The notes beneath the pieces are model-generated. The model searched no databases. It was not told the origin of the DNA and was given only the letters and a program-made list of their open reading frames with translations. From assembly GCF_000196875.2 (NCBI RefSeq), contig NC_014532.2, positions 3,596,001 through 3,660,000 on the forward strand: a DNA stretch of 64,000 bases, in the 5' to 3' direction. The stretch is from Halomonas elongata DSM 2581. Lineage in GTDB: Bacteria; Pseudomonadota; Gammaproteobacteria; Pseudomonadales; Halomonadaceae. Positions 24,052 through 30,690 of this stretch are shown piece by piece (within the stretch, counting starts at the first letter, position 1; each line of letters starts with the position of its first letter). The translations under genes were made by a program, and so were the position numbers.

Positions 24052-24831
24052 ATGACGACCATGCAGACACCCAAAGATGAACTGGTCCGCAACGCTGAAA
24101 AGCAAATGAGGACCGGCCTCAGTGATAATACCTGGACCGACACCCAAAAACTGGCCTTGACCTGCCGGATCCTCTTCGACGGTGGGCACGACTCGGGGCT
24201 CGCCGGCCAGATCACGGCTCGCGGCCCCCAGCCTGGAACCTATTACACCCAACGTCTTGGATTAGGGTTCGACGAGATCAGCGCCAACAACCTGTTGCTG
24301 GTAGACGAGGACCTCAATGTCCTTGAAGGAAACGGCATTCCGAATCCAGCGAATCGCTTCCATAGCTGGGTTTATCGAGCTCGTAACGATGTGAACTGCA
24401 TCATCCATACGCATCCATTGCATATTGCAGCCCTATCGATGCTCGAAGTGCCGCTGGCTGTGTCACACATGGATATATGCCCACTCTTTGAAGACTGCGC
24501 CTTTCTCGAGAGTTGGCCAGGCGTGCCAGTGGGCAACGAGGAAGGCGAGATCATCTCTGAGGCCTTGGGCGATAAGCGCGCCATCCTGCTGGCCCACCAC
24601 GGACAGCTGTCCACCGGGCAGTCGATCGAGGAGGCCTGCGTTATCGCCATGTTGATTGAACGCGCCGCCAAGCTACAGCTCTTGGCGATGTCGGCTGGCG
24701 AGATCCGCTCCATCCCGCCAGAGCTGGGCCGCGAAGCCCACGACTGGATTTCAAAGCCCAAACGCCATGGCGCCGCTTTCAACTATTACGCGCGCCGAGC
24801 CTTGCGTCAGCACAGTGATTGTTTGAGTTGA
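24052..24831 (+). CDS. class II aldolase/adducin family protein
   Basis: A 259-residue protein with the metal-binding IIHTHPLH (about residues 123-130) and LLAHHGQL (about 182-189) motifs and an N-terminal GHDSGLAGQITAR matching the aldolase substrate-loop GNxSxR position. Members catalyse zinc-dependent retro-aldol or decarboxylation steps. It starts at ATG 24052 behind AAGGA. The next gene, a DapA-type lyase, begins 52 bases later, so both are probably one catabolic operon controlled by the XRE-cupin regulator. Confidence 0.85.
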   Translation: MTTMQTPKDELVRNAEKQMRTGLSDNTWTDTQKLALTCRILFDGGHDSGLAGQITARGPQPGTYYTQRLGLGFDEISANNLLLVDEDLNVLEGNGIPNPANRFHSWVYRARNDVNCIIHTHPLHIAALSMLEVPLAVSHMDICPLFEDCAFLESWPGVPVGNEEGEIISEALGDKRAILLAHHGQLSTGQSIEEACVIAMLIERAAKLQLLAMSAGEIRSIPPELGREAHDWISKPKRHGAAFNYYARRALRQHSDCLS

Positions 24832-24882
24832 TCTATCACGAAGCTCTTGCCCTCCACTTTTTCGAATCCAGAGGAACCCACG

Positions 24883-25767
24883 ATGTCTGCACAGGCCATT
24901 CACGGTATCATCGGTTACACCATTACTCCTTTTGATGCAGAGGGGCATCTCGACTTACCGGCTCTCGGCCATTCTATCGAGCGGCTGATCGAAGGCGGCG
25001 TTCACGCAATCGCACCTCTAGGCAGTACCGGCGAAGGAGCCTACCTCACTGAACAGGAGTGGGAGGCCGTAGCGAAATTCACGCTGACTCAAGTCAATCA
25101 ACGTGTTCCTACGATTGTCAGCGTCTCCGATCTGACCACCGCAGGTACACTACGCCGTGCCCGATTTGCCGAAGAGCACGGTGCCGATGCCGTCATGGTA
25201 CTGCCGATCTCTTATTGGAAGCTCAGTGAAGAGGAGATCTTTGAGCATTACCGTGCTGTGGGCGATCAGCTCGGCATTCCCATCATGCTCTATAACAACC
25301 CCGGGACCAGCGGAATCGACATGTCCGTCGATCTGATCATGCGCATCGTCAACTCGGTGGGCAACGTGACCATGGTTAAAGAGAGCACGGGGGATATTCA
25401 GCGAATGCATCAGTTGCATCTGCGTTCACAGGGACAACTGCCCTTCTACAACGGCTGTAACCCCTTGGCCCTGGAAGCGTTTGTTGCCGGAGCAAAGGGG
25501 TGGTGTACTGCTGCCCCCAATCTCATTCCAGAACTGAACTGCCAGCTGTACATGGCCACAAGCGAAGGGCAACTGGACAAGGCAAAAGCCCTATTTTACC
25601 GGCAGCTGCCCCTGTTGGACTTCATCCTGCGTGGTGGCCTGCCCAGCACGATAAAGGCTGGCCTGCGCCTGACGGGAATTGAAGCCGGAGCCCCGAGACG
25701 ACCGTTGAGCGCACTGAATGCCGAGGGATGTCGTCAGCTACAAGGGATGCTAAATGAACTAACTTAG
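24883..25767 (+). CDS. dihydrodipicolinate synthase-family lyase
   Basis: A 294-residue TIM-barrel protein of standard DapA-family length. It has GSTGEGAYLT (substrate carboxylate loop), the catalytic Tyr in PIMLYNNPG (about residue 134) and the Schiff-base Lys in TMVKESTGD (about 167). The family includes aldolases and dehydratases acting on keto acids. A synthetic role in lysine is unlikely here given the catabolic setting. ATG 24883 follows GAGGAA. A weak hairpin follows the gene. Confidence 0.9.
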   Translation: MSAQAIHGIIGYTITPFDAEGHLDLPALGHSIERLIEGGVHAIAPLGSTGEGAYLTEQEWEAVAKFTLTQVNQRVPTIVSVSDLTTAGTLRRARFAEEHGADAVMVLPISYWKLSEEEIFEHYRAVGDQLGIPIMLYNNPGTSGIDMSVDLIMRIVNSVGNVTMVKESTGDIQRMHQLHLRSQGQLPFYNGCNPLALEAFVAGAKGWCTAAPNLIPELNCQLYMATSEGQLDKAKALFYRQLPLLDFILRGGLPSTIKAGLRLTGIEAGAPRRPLSALNAEGCRQLQGMLNELT

Positions 25768-25842
25768 CAGACATCTTAGATGCCAGGATCCTGGACGATC
25801 TACCGGTATATGGGGAGTGCCCCCAACCATCTACACACCGAC

Positions 25843-25868
25843 GTGCCCTGCTCAGCGGGGCACTTTCC
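25843..25868 (+). terminator. weak intrinsic terminator after the DapA-like gene
   Basis: Stem GTGCCC/GGGCAC with a nine-base loop followed by TTTCCT. It separates the aldolase operon from the R2 promoter 28 bases on. Confidence 0.5.
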
Positions 25869-25895
25869 TGTCGAGCAGACGGTAGCCGTAACGCC

Positions 25896-26041
25896 TTGAC
25901 ACCCTTTGCCACCCCACTAGCATGAGAGAGGCAAGTTCGCTGTTTTCGGACAGCCCGGTGTGTCTCGCCGGCCCAACGAGACGCCCTTACCCAAGCTCGC
26001 CACGCCTCCCGCAAGCGAGCGCCGCTATAGCGGTCGGAGGC
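25896..26041 (+). repeat. R2: promoter-leader repeat
   Basis: Second copy of the 146-base unit, TTGACA at 25896, TAGCAT at 25918, spacer 16. The terminal stem GCCTCC/GGAGGC is kept while the sequence between differs from R1 (CGCAAGCG loop arm), which suggests the RNA fold is conserved. Drives the operon 26152-27332. Confidence 0.85.
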
Positions 26042-26072
26042 CCCCTTCCAAACCGGCCTGAATGGCCTTATT

Positions 26073-26151
26073 AACCCGCCATGGGAGACATCCTCCCGTG
26101 ACGGGCGTGGTGTTTCTCATGGATCTGTTCCACATCCAGAGGAAGAACACC
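26073..26151 (+). promoter_or_regulatory. L5: leader with arm complementary to the start region
   Basis: The hairpin GGGAGACATCCTCCC is followed by GGTGTTTCTC (26109-26118). Its GGTGTT can pair with AACACC (26146-26151) directly before ATG 26152, and TCTC can reach the GAGG of the ribosome site. Confidence 0.55.
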
Positions 26152-26667
26152 ATGCAAGCCATCAAAGCCTTTTTCAGAACGTGGCTCGGACGGATCATCC
26201 TGGCCATCATCATGCTGGAGTTTATCGCCTTGATACTGGAACCCGAGCTATTCGTGTTTCAGTTGAAGCTGGCCTTGCTCGTGATCGTCTGTTTGCTCTT
26301 GCGAAACAAGACCGCGAAACGAGACGAGCCCGGTACTCGGTCAGCCAACAAGGAAGAGACACCGACAGGCGGCGAGATCGTCGACCTGGGCCATGCGCCG
26401 TACCAACATCAGCCGGGCAATCGCCCGAGCTACTTCATCACGCTGCGACAGCGTGACCAGGAACACACCCTATGGGGCGTGGATCTGGCTCGCGTGGTAG
26501 ATGAACACGAGCTGACGTCAGGTGATTGCGTGACGCTGACCTGCCAGGGCCGTCAGCCGGTGAAGGTCAAGGACCGGAACGGGCGGTTCAAGCAGGTGCA
26601 TCGCAATACCTGGACCGCTACGGTTCATTCACGTTGCTACCAGGATCCTGCGGCTCAAGCCGCCTGA
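26152..26667 (+). CDS. membrane-anchored KfrB-like domain protein
   Basis: A 171-residue protein. Two membrane helices fill about residues 10-50 (IILAIIMLEFIALILEP, LKLALLVIVCLLLR), then comes a linker. The C-terminal domain (about 90-160) reads SYFITLRQRDQEHTLWGVDL and ends HRNTWTATV, like the KfrB/TraC-associated domain of conjugative plasmids and ICEs. Function is unknown. GAGGAAG precedes ATG 26152. A degenerate copy of its N-terminal part lies outside the element at 40145. Confidence 0.75.
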   Translation: MQAIKAFFRTWLGRIILAIIMLEFIALILEPELFVFQLKLALLVIVCLLLRNKTAKRDEPGTRSANKEETPTGGEIVDLGHAPYQHQPGNRPSYFITLRQRDQEHTLWGVDLARVVDEHELTSGDCVTLTCQGRQPVKVKDRNGRFKQVHRNTWTATVHSRCYQDPAAQAA

Positions 26668-26683
26668 TCCGTAGCGCAACTGT

Positions 26684-26757
26684 AACCCCACCCGCATCGG
26701 GAGACGCCTCCCGATGCGGGCTGGCGTCTCCTATGCGTTCAACGATAGGAGATGTCC
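26684..26757 (+). promoter_or_regulatory. L6: leader with arm complementary to the ribosome site
   Basis: A long hairpin CCCGCATCGGGAG/CTCCCGATGCGGG comes first. GGCGTCTCCTA (26723-26733) can then pair along its length with TAGGAGATGTC (26746-26756), using two G-U pairs, and so covers AGGAG before ATG 26758. Confidence 0.68.
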
Positions 26758-27000
26758 ATGACTGAGAAAGAACGACTGCGTATAGCACGCTCCATCGCTG
26801 ATGCTCTGGATCGGCTATACACTGGTGTCACCGCGGCCTGTGTCGTGGCAACACTGCTAGGGAGTGTCGTCCAGGCTGATAGTGTTGCTCGGGCGACCTG
26901 GAGCGGCCTGGTATTTTTCGCCATGACATTGGGGACGGCGGTCCTCAAGGCTATACTGGATATGATGATTGCAAACGCTGAGGAGGCGGATGACCAATGA
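26758..27000 (+). CDS. small two-helix membrane protein
   Basis: An 80-residue protein with an N-terminal amphipathic helix (KERLRIARSIADALDRLY), two membrane helices (about residues 24-42 and 50-68) and an acidic end. ATG 26758 is preferred over ATG 26752 because AGGAG then has normal spacing. The stop overlaps the next start (ATGA). No family recognised; it parallels the gene at 16740 in size and layout. Confidence 0.6.
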   Translation: MTEKERLRIARSIADALDRLYTGVTAACVVATLLGSVVQADSVARATWSGLVFFAMTLGTAVLKAILDMMIANAEEADDQ

Positions 27001-27125
27001 CCGATCCGACCAACCTCTTGCTAGGGGGGCTCTTCGCCGTTGGTGCTGCCGTGATGGTTGGTATCAGCGCCTATGCCTATATCGTGCACCGCCGGCATAT
27101 ACGTCGCCGTGGACATAAAGGCTAA
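26997..27125 (+). CDS. 42-residue membrane peptide
   Basis: ATG 26997 overlaps the upstream stop by four bases and follows GAGGAGG. One membrane helix (about residues 7-30) is followed by a very basic tail (HRRHIRRRGHKG), predicting the C terminus in the cytoplasm. Function unknown. It is the second member of a recurring membrane protein pair. Confidence 0.58.
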   Translation: MTDPTNLLLGGLFAVGAAVMVGISAYAYIVHRRHIRRRGHKG

Positions 27126-27145
27126 TGGGTCCCTTAACAACCCCA

Positions 27146-27203
27146 CAGAACGCCCCTTCGGGGGCGTTCTGCTTTGGCCACACATCCATTAGGCGGAACC
27201 CCA
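27146..27203 (+). promoter_or_regulatory. L11: hairpin and leader before the 27204 gene
   Basis: A perfect stem AGAACGCCCC/GGGGCGTTCT resembles a terminator but lacks a T-run. Its right strand plus GC (GGGGCGTTCTGC, 27161-27172) can instead pair with GCGGAACCCC (27193-27202), next to ATG 27204, with a two-base bulge and one G-U. This is the same exclusive-fold logic as the other leaders. Confidence 0.5.
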
Positions 27204-27332
27204 ATGAGTGATTTCGCAAAGTTCGCCATCGTCATGGCCCCTTATGTCATTGTTTCTGCGCTGGTTTTGAGTGGTGGGTTTTATGCGATCCACCGCGAAG
27301 AGAAGCGGCGTAGGACGTTGCGAAAGCGTTAA
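27204..27332 (+). CDS. 42-residue membrane peptide
   Basis: A short gene at ATG 27204 with one membrane helix (about residues 8-28) and a strongly basic tail (REEKRRRTLRKR). It has the same size and topology as the peptide at 26997 but no close sequence match. The stop lies 20 bases before R3. Its coding status rests on the leader and helix pattern, so confidence is moderate. Confidence 0.5.
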   Translation: MSDFAKFAIVMAPYVIVSALVLSGGFYAIHREEKRRRTLRKR

Positions 27333-27351
27333 AAGTCGATCCGGAACCGCC

Positions 27352-27498
27352 TTGACACCCTCATCTGCCTCACTAGCATGAGAGAGGCAAGCTCGCTGTT
27401 TTCGGACAGCCCGGACGGTCTCACCGGCCCCAACGAGACGCCCTTACCCAAACTCGCCGCGCCTCCAGTGTGCGAGTGCCGCTTCGGCGGTTGGAGGC
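27352..27498 (+). repeat. R3: promoter-leader repeat
   Basis: Third copy, TTGACA at 27352 and TAGCAT at 27374 with a 16-base spacer. The internal stem is slightly altered (CGGACGGTCTCACCGG) compared with the other copies. Drives the genes 27605-28886. Confidence 0.85.
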
Positions 27499-27527
27499 AC
27501 CCTACCAGCCAGGCCTCAACGGCCATA

Positions 27528-27604
27528 TCAACCCGCCATGGGAGACATCCTCCCATGGCGGGCGCGGTGTATTCCCATGGCCCGTTTCACGATGGAGTTA
27601 AACC
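27528..27604 (+). promoter_or_regulatory. L7: leader with arm complementary to the start codon region
   Basis: The hairpin CCCGCCATGGGAG/CTCCCATGGCGGG is followed by GTGTATTCCCATGG (27567-27580). This can pair with CCATGGGATACAC (27603-27615), which contains the ATG itself, with one bulged T. Here the register is shifted into the coding start but the effect would be the same. Confidence 0.65.
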
Positions 27605-28039
27605 ATGGGATACACGCACTATTTCACGCAGAAGCGTGCGGCTAGCGATGCCGAGTGGGCGGCCATCACGGTCGATTTCCGAAAACTCTATGAGGGTGGC
27701 CATCTGCCCTCAATACGGTTTGAGGATAACCATGCGGCCCACCCGGAGATCAGCGACGATCTGATTCGCTTCAATGGCCCGGGTCATGATGGCCACGAGA
27801 CGATGCTCCTGGCTATCGACGGCGAAGGCTTCGCGTTCTGCAAGACCGCTCGGAAGCCATATGACCTAGCGGTAGTGGCCTTGTTGATCCTCGCTCATTA
27901 CCACGCTCCCGAGGTGTGGGACATCACGAGTGACGGATACAAGGCGGACTGGCAGCCAGGCCTGGATATCATCCAACGCCATTTGTATACGGAGGCTTGT
28001 CTTCCACCGGCGATCATCCAGGATGATCCTTATGCGTAA
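27605..28039 (+). CDS. conserved mobile-element protein of the 'MGYTHYF' type
   Basis: A 144-residue soluble protein beginning MGYTHYFTQ, a start I recognise from many uncharacterised phage and ICE proteins. It contains FNGPGHDGHETM and ends with a conserved-looking DITSDGYKADWQPGLDI stretch. No catalytic motif or role is known. First gene of the R3 operon. Confidence 0.65.
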   Translation: MGYTHYFTQKRAASDAEWAAITVDFRKLYEGGHLPSIRFEDNHAAHPEISDDLIRFNGPGHDGHETMLLAIDGEGFAFCKTARKPYDLAVVALLILAHYHAPEVWDITSDGYKADWQPGLDIIQRHLYTEACLPPAIIQDDPYA

Positions 28040-28125
28040 TGACAGCCGGCGCTGGCTGTTGTCCGCGGCCAACGCTAACGACGCACGACCCGCCATCTGA
28101 CCACTGAGGCCAGTGGCGTCTTCAT

Positions 28126-28203
28126 TGACTCACCCCCAGGGGAAGCGATCTTCCCCTGGGGGAGGTGCTTCCCCTTTTCTGTACGTATGAGAGGAGAAGC
28201 ACC
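28126..28203 (+). promoter_or_regulatory. L8: leader with arm complementary to the ribosome site
   Basis: The hairpin CCCCCAGGGGAAG/CTTCCCCTGGGGG is followed by GGTGCTTCCCC (28164-28174). GGTGCTTC is perfectly complementary to GAAGCACC (28196-28203), and the pairing extends toward GAGGAG, so the whole ribosome site of ATG 28204 can be covered. An upstream CACC can compete for GGTG. Confidence 0.72.
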
Positions 28204-28677
28204 ATGAACACGAACTGTCTCCAGGGCGTGATGTGCCCAAAGTGCGGGAACACCGGTATCATCCATGAATTCGATCACCCCGCCTTCTATGTGACCTTCG
28301 AGACCGTCACGGAGGCATCAGCCGAGGTGGGCGAATCCGCGCGTTCCGGCTGGTGGGAGCCTGGCGGTTGGCTGCTCGAGGGAGCCGATAATAAGCCTCC
28401 TGAGCCTGCCTACCTGTTCGATCTTGACGATGTGGATGACGACGATCACGAGGACCTCGATGAGGCGATCGTCGAATGGGCCCTGGCCCTGCTCAAGCGC
28501 GAGGGGGCCATGCATCCCAACTGTGAACCAAGTGGCGACGCGAGATGGTGGGGAACCGAGGGCCACGAGGTGCTCGATGTCGCTACGGGCGAGACCATTC
28601 GCAAGTCGTTCCACTTTCATGGCTTCAGCGAGCGGCTGTGGCGTCGAGTGAATGCCCGCATGGCCAAGGAGGACTGA
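28204..28677 (+). CDS. hypothetical ICE protein with a possible zinc knuckle
   Basis: A 157-residue acidic protein. One CPKCGN motif near residue 12 could be half of a zinc site; a further cysteine occurs at about 102. The middle is rich in Asp (LDDVDDDDHEDLDE). Near the C terminus it reads ETIRKSFHFHGFSERLW. Family not recognised. It ends two bases before the next start, so the two genes are coupled. Confidence 0.6.
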   Translation: MNTNCLQGVMCPKCGNTGIIHEFDHPAFYVTFETVTEASAEVGESARSGWWEPGGWLLEGADNKPPEPAYLFDLDDVDDDDHEDLDEAIVEWALALLKREGAMHPNCEPSGDARWWGTEGHEVLDVATGETIRKSFHFHGFSERLWRRVNARMAKED

Positions 28678-28679
28678 CC

Positions 28680-28886
28680 ATGCCGATACTTCACCTGACG
28701 GACAATCAGTTCGGCGCCCTCAAGGTCCTCGTGGACCGGGGTGTCGAGGAGCTGGCCACCTATCTCCAGGAGGGCGATCCACGCATAGACGGCTACAGCG
28801 ACGAGGAAGTTGCTGATCTACGCCGTCTTGAGGCACATGATGCCGACGAGATACAAGCGTTGCTGGATGCCGTTGGTATGACATGA
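28680..28886 (+). CDS. hypothetical 68-residue ICE protein
   Basis: Small helical acidic protein starting at ATG 28680 after AAGGAGG. It contains LVDRGVEELATYLQEGD and a repeated acidic helix. It is translationally coupled to the preceding gene. No family or function recognised. Confidence 0.6.
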   Translation: MPILHLTDNQFGALKVLVDRGVEELATYLQEGDPRIDGYSDEEVADLRRLEAHDADEIQALLDAVGMT

Positions 28887-28910
28887 TCCCTCTGGAATCC
28901 TTTCAATCCA

Positions 28911-28943
28911 CCCCATCATGCTACGGCATGGTGGGGCGTTTTA
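28911..28943 (+). terminator. intrinsic terminator of the R3 operon
   Basis: Stem CCCCATCATG/CATGGTGGGG with a six-base loop followed by CGTTTTA, 24 bases after the stop at 28886 and just before R4. Confidence 0.75.
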
Positions 28944-28961
28944 CGGTCTGCTGGCCAGAGC

Positions 28962-29108
28962 TTGACAGCCTTCGCCACCTCACTAGCATGAGAGGGGCAA
29001 GCTCGCTGTTTTCGGACAGCCCGGTGTGTCTCGCCGGCCCCAACGAGACGCCCTTACCCAAGCTCGCCACGCCTCCCGCAAGCGAGCGCCGCTCTAGCGG
29101 TCGGAGGC
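28962..29108 (+). repeat. R4: promoter-leader repeat
   Basis: Fourth copy, TTGACA at 28962 and TAGCAT at 28984 with a 16-base spacer. The transcribed part is closest to R2. Drives the gene at 29208 and possibly ardC. Confidence 0.85.
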
Positions 29109-29131
29109 AACCTACAATTTGACCATCAAGG

Positions 29132-29207
29132 TCACCCACCCCCAGGGGAAGTACGCTTCCCCGATGGGGCAAGGTGCTTCCCCTTTTTTTATCTGAGGAG
29201 AAGCACC
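29132..29207 (+). promoter_or_regulatory. L9: leader with arm complementary to the ribosome site
   Basis: The hairpin CAGGGGAAG/CTTCCCCGATG is followed by GGTGCTTCCCC (29173-29183), which pairs with GAGGAGAAGCACC (29195-29207) with one mismatch. It covers the ribosome site of ATG 29208. Upstream CACCC can compete for GGTG. Confidence 0.7.
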
Positions 29208-29567
29208 ATGCATTCCGTCGATGTGACGCTCCTGTCGCAGAAGCAAGGCTTTGGCGACCACGAAGTCCGTCTATCCTCTCGCCTGTACCAGGACTGCATT
29301 TCGATCAGTCCGCTACTGGCCGATGAATGGGGAATCTACGAGCTCGATCGAGTCGATCACTTGCTCCAGGCAGCCGCCCAGGCATTGTCGGCGTATCCTG
29401 CAGGAACGCGTTCGGCGTGTTTTTCCCACTTTCGGCTACCGCCCGAGGGGGATGAGCACCAACCACTCGCCCTGCCCGTCGAAGCGTTCGTCATCGAGCG
29501 CCGTGATGGGGCACCGTACCTGTTGATCGCCGAGCGTGGCGAAGCCCACGTCGCCTTCGCGGCGTAA
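29208..29567 (+). CDS. hypothetical ICE protein, 119 aa
   Basis: A soluble alpha/beta protein. The N terminus reads MHSVDVTLLSQKQGFGDHEV and the C terminus DGAPYLLIAERGEAHVAFAA. No motif suggests catalysis. Similar small proteins lie next to ardC in other integrative elements, but I cannot name the family. A terminator-like stem follows. Confidence 0.55.
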   Translation: MHSVDVTLLSQKQGFGDHEVRLSSRLYQDCISISPLLADEWGIYELDRVDHLLQAAAQALSAYPAGTRSACFSHFRLPPEGDEHQPLALPVEAFVIERRDGAPYLLIAERGEAHVAFAA

Positions 29568-29577
29568 CTTGCTCCAC

Positions 29578-29618
29578 GCCCAACGCCGTCGTCTCGACCG
29601 CGTTGGGCATTACTTTTT
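29578..29618 (+). terminator. intrinsic terminator after the 29208 gene
   Basis: Stem GCCCAACGC (29578-29586) / GCGTTGGGC (29600-29608) followed by ATTACTTTTT. ArdC downstream is therefore expressed by read-through or its own promoter. Confidence 0.7.
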
Positions 29619-29619
29619 C

Positions 29620-29690
29620 CACCCAGCCGGGGAAGTCGCCTTCCCCGCCGGGGCTGTGCGCTTCCCCTTTCTGTTTCGAGGAGAAGCGAC
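29620..29690 (+). promoter_or_regulatory. L10: leader of ardC with arm complementary to its ribosome site
   Basis: The hairpin GCCGGGGAAG/CTTCCCCGCCGG is followed by GTGCGCTTCCCC (29656-29667). It can pair with GAGGAGAAGCGAC (29678-29690) next to ATG 29691 with one bulge. The change from GCACC to GCGAC in the right arm is matched on the left (TGCGC). Confidence 0.66.
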
Positions 29691-30632
29691 ATGGCCGATA
29701 TCTATCAAGCCGTGACCGACCGTATCGTGGCACAGCTGGAACAGGGCACCATCCCCTGGGTGAAGCCCTGGAACCGTTCAGGCAAACCGGAACCGGCCCT
29801 GACGCCCCGCAATGCGGTTACCGGCCGCCCCTACAGTGGAATCAATATACCGCTGCTGTGGTCCGCCGCGGTGGAGAGCAGCTACTCGCAGGACCGTTGG
29901 CTGACCTTCAAGCAAGCCAAGGAGGCCGGCGGCAGCGTCAAGAAAGGCGAGACGTCAACACTCGCCTGCTTCTACAAACCGATGAAGAAGCCCAAGCTCG
30001 ACGATGACGGTAACCAGGAGCTGGACGAGGAAGGCAATCCCAAGGAAGAGCGTTTCGCGATCCTTCGTGGGTTCAACCTCTTCAACATCGACCAGTGTGA
30101 AGGGCTGCCGGACGAGGTTGTCGAGCCGGGGTCTTCTGTCGAGGCAGCCTTCTCGCCTCACGAGGAGGCCGAGCATGTGATGGCATCGAGCGAGGTAGCG
30201 ATCGAGCATGTCGAAGGCAACAAGGCCTTCTACACGCCGACCTTGGACCGGATCCGGCTACCGGCGCGTCACCAGTTCGACCTGGCCGAGCGCTACTACA
30301 GCACGGCCCTGCACGAGTTGGTGCACTCCACCGGCCATCAGAAGCGCCTGGCGCGTGAAGGTATCGTGTCCTTCGATGGCTTCGGTTCGCCGTCCTATGC
30401 GCGTGAAGAGCTGATCGCGGAGCTGGGAATGGCTTATCTCTGCGGGCATCTCGGCATCGCCGGCGAGCTCCAGGACGCTAGCTACATCGCGGACTGGATC
30501 TCTGAGCTGCGCGAGGACAAGCGCGCCATATTCAAGGCCTCGGGCCGTGCCCGAGAAGCGGCCGAGTTCCTCCTGGAACGAGCCAAGCAAGCATCCCGAC
30601 AGGAGGTTTCACTCCGTCTACAAAGTGCGTAA
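29691..30632 (+). CDS. ardC: ArdC-type antirestriction protein with zincin domain
   Basis: A 313-residue protein. The N-terminal half is the ssDNA-binding ArdC domain (VTDRIVAQLEQGTIPWVKPW, RPYSGINIPLLW, KKGETSTLACFYKP). The C-terminal half is a zinc-metallopeptidase-like domain with HELVHSTGH (about residues 205-213) and a downstream glutamate in EELIAELGMAYL. ArdC protects incoming single-stranded element DNA from host restriction. Its leader and place in the modular region suggest expression soon after transfer. Length typical. Confidence 0.92.
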   Translation: MADIYQAVTDRIVAQLEQGTIPWVKPWNRSGKPEPALTPRNAVTGRPYSGINIPLLWSAAVESSYSQDRWLTFKQAKEAGGSVKKGETSTLACFYKPMKKPKLDDDGNQELDEEGNPKEERFAILRGFNLFNIDQCEGLPDEVVEPGSSVEAAFSPHEEAEHVMASSEVAIEHVEGNKAFYTPTLDRIRLPARHQFDLAERYYSTALHELVHSTGHQKRLAREGIVSFDGFGSPSYAREELIAELGMAYLCGHLGIAGELQDASYIADWISELREDKRAIFKASGRAREAAEFLLERAKQASRQEVSLRLQSA

Positions 30633-30637
30633 CCAGG

Positions 30638-30664
30638 AGGCCCGGGGATTCCCCGGGCCTTTCC
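30638..30664 (+). terminator. intrinsic terminator after ardC
   Basis: Stem AGGCCCGGGG/CCCCGGGCCT with a three-base loop followed by TTCCC. Confidence 0.8.
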
Positions 30665-30690
30665 CTATCAATCGCCATGCCACGATTCTC

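Noticed and set aside
27146..27171. hairpin read as an ordinary terminator
   Set aside because: It lacks a T-run, and its right arm pairs with the start region of the next gene, so I list it as a leader.
15543..29108. R1-R4 as a CRISPR array
   Set aside because: The repeats are 146 bases long, kilobases apart, and begin with promoters. There are no short spacers or cas genes.
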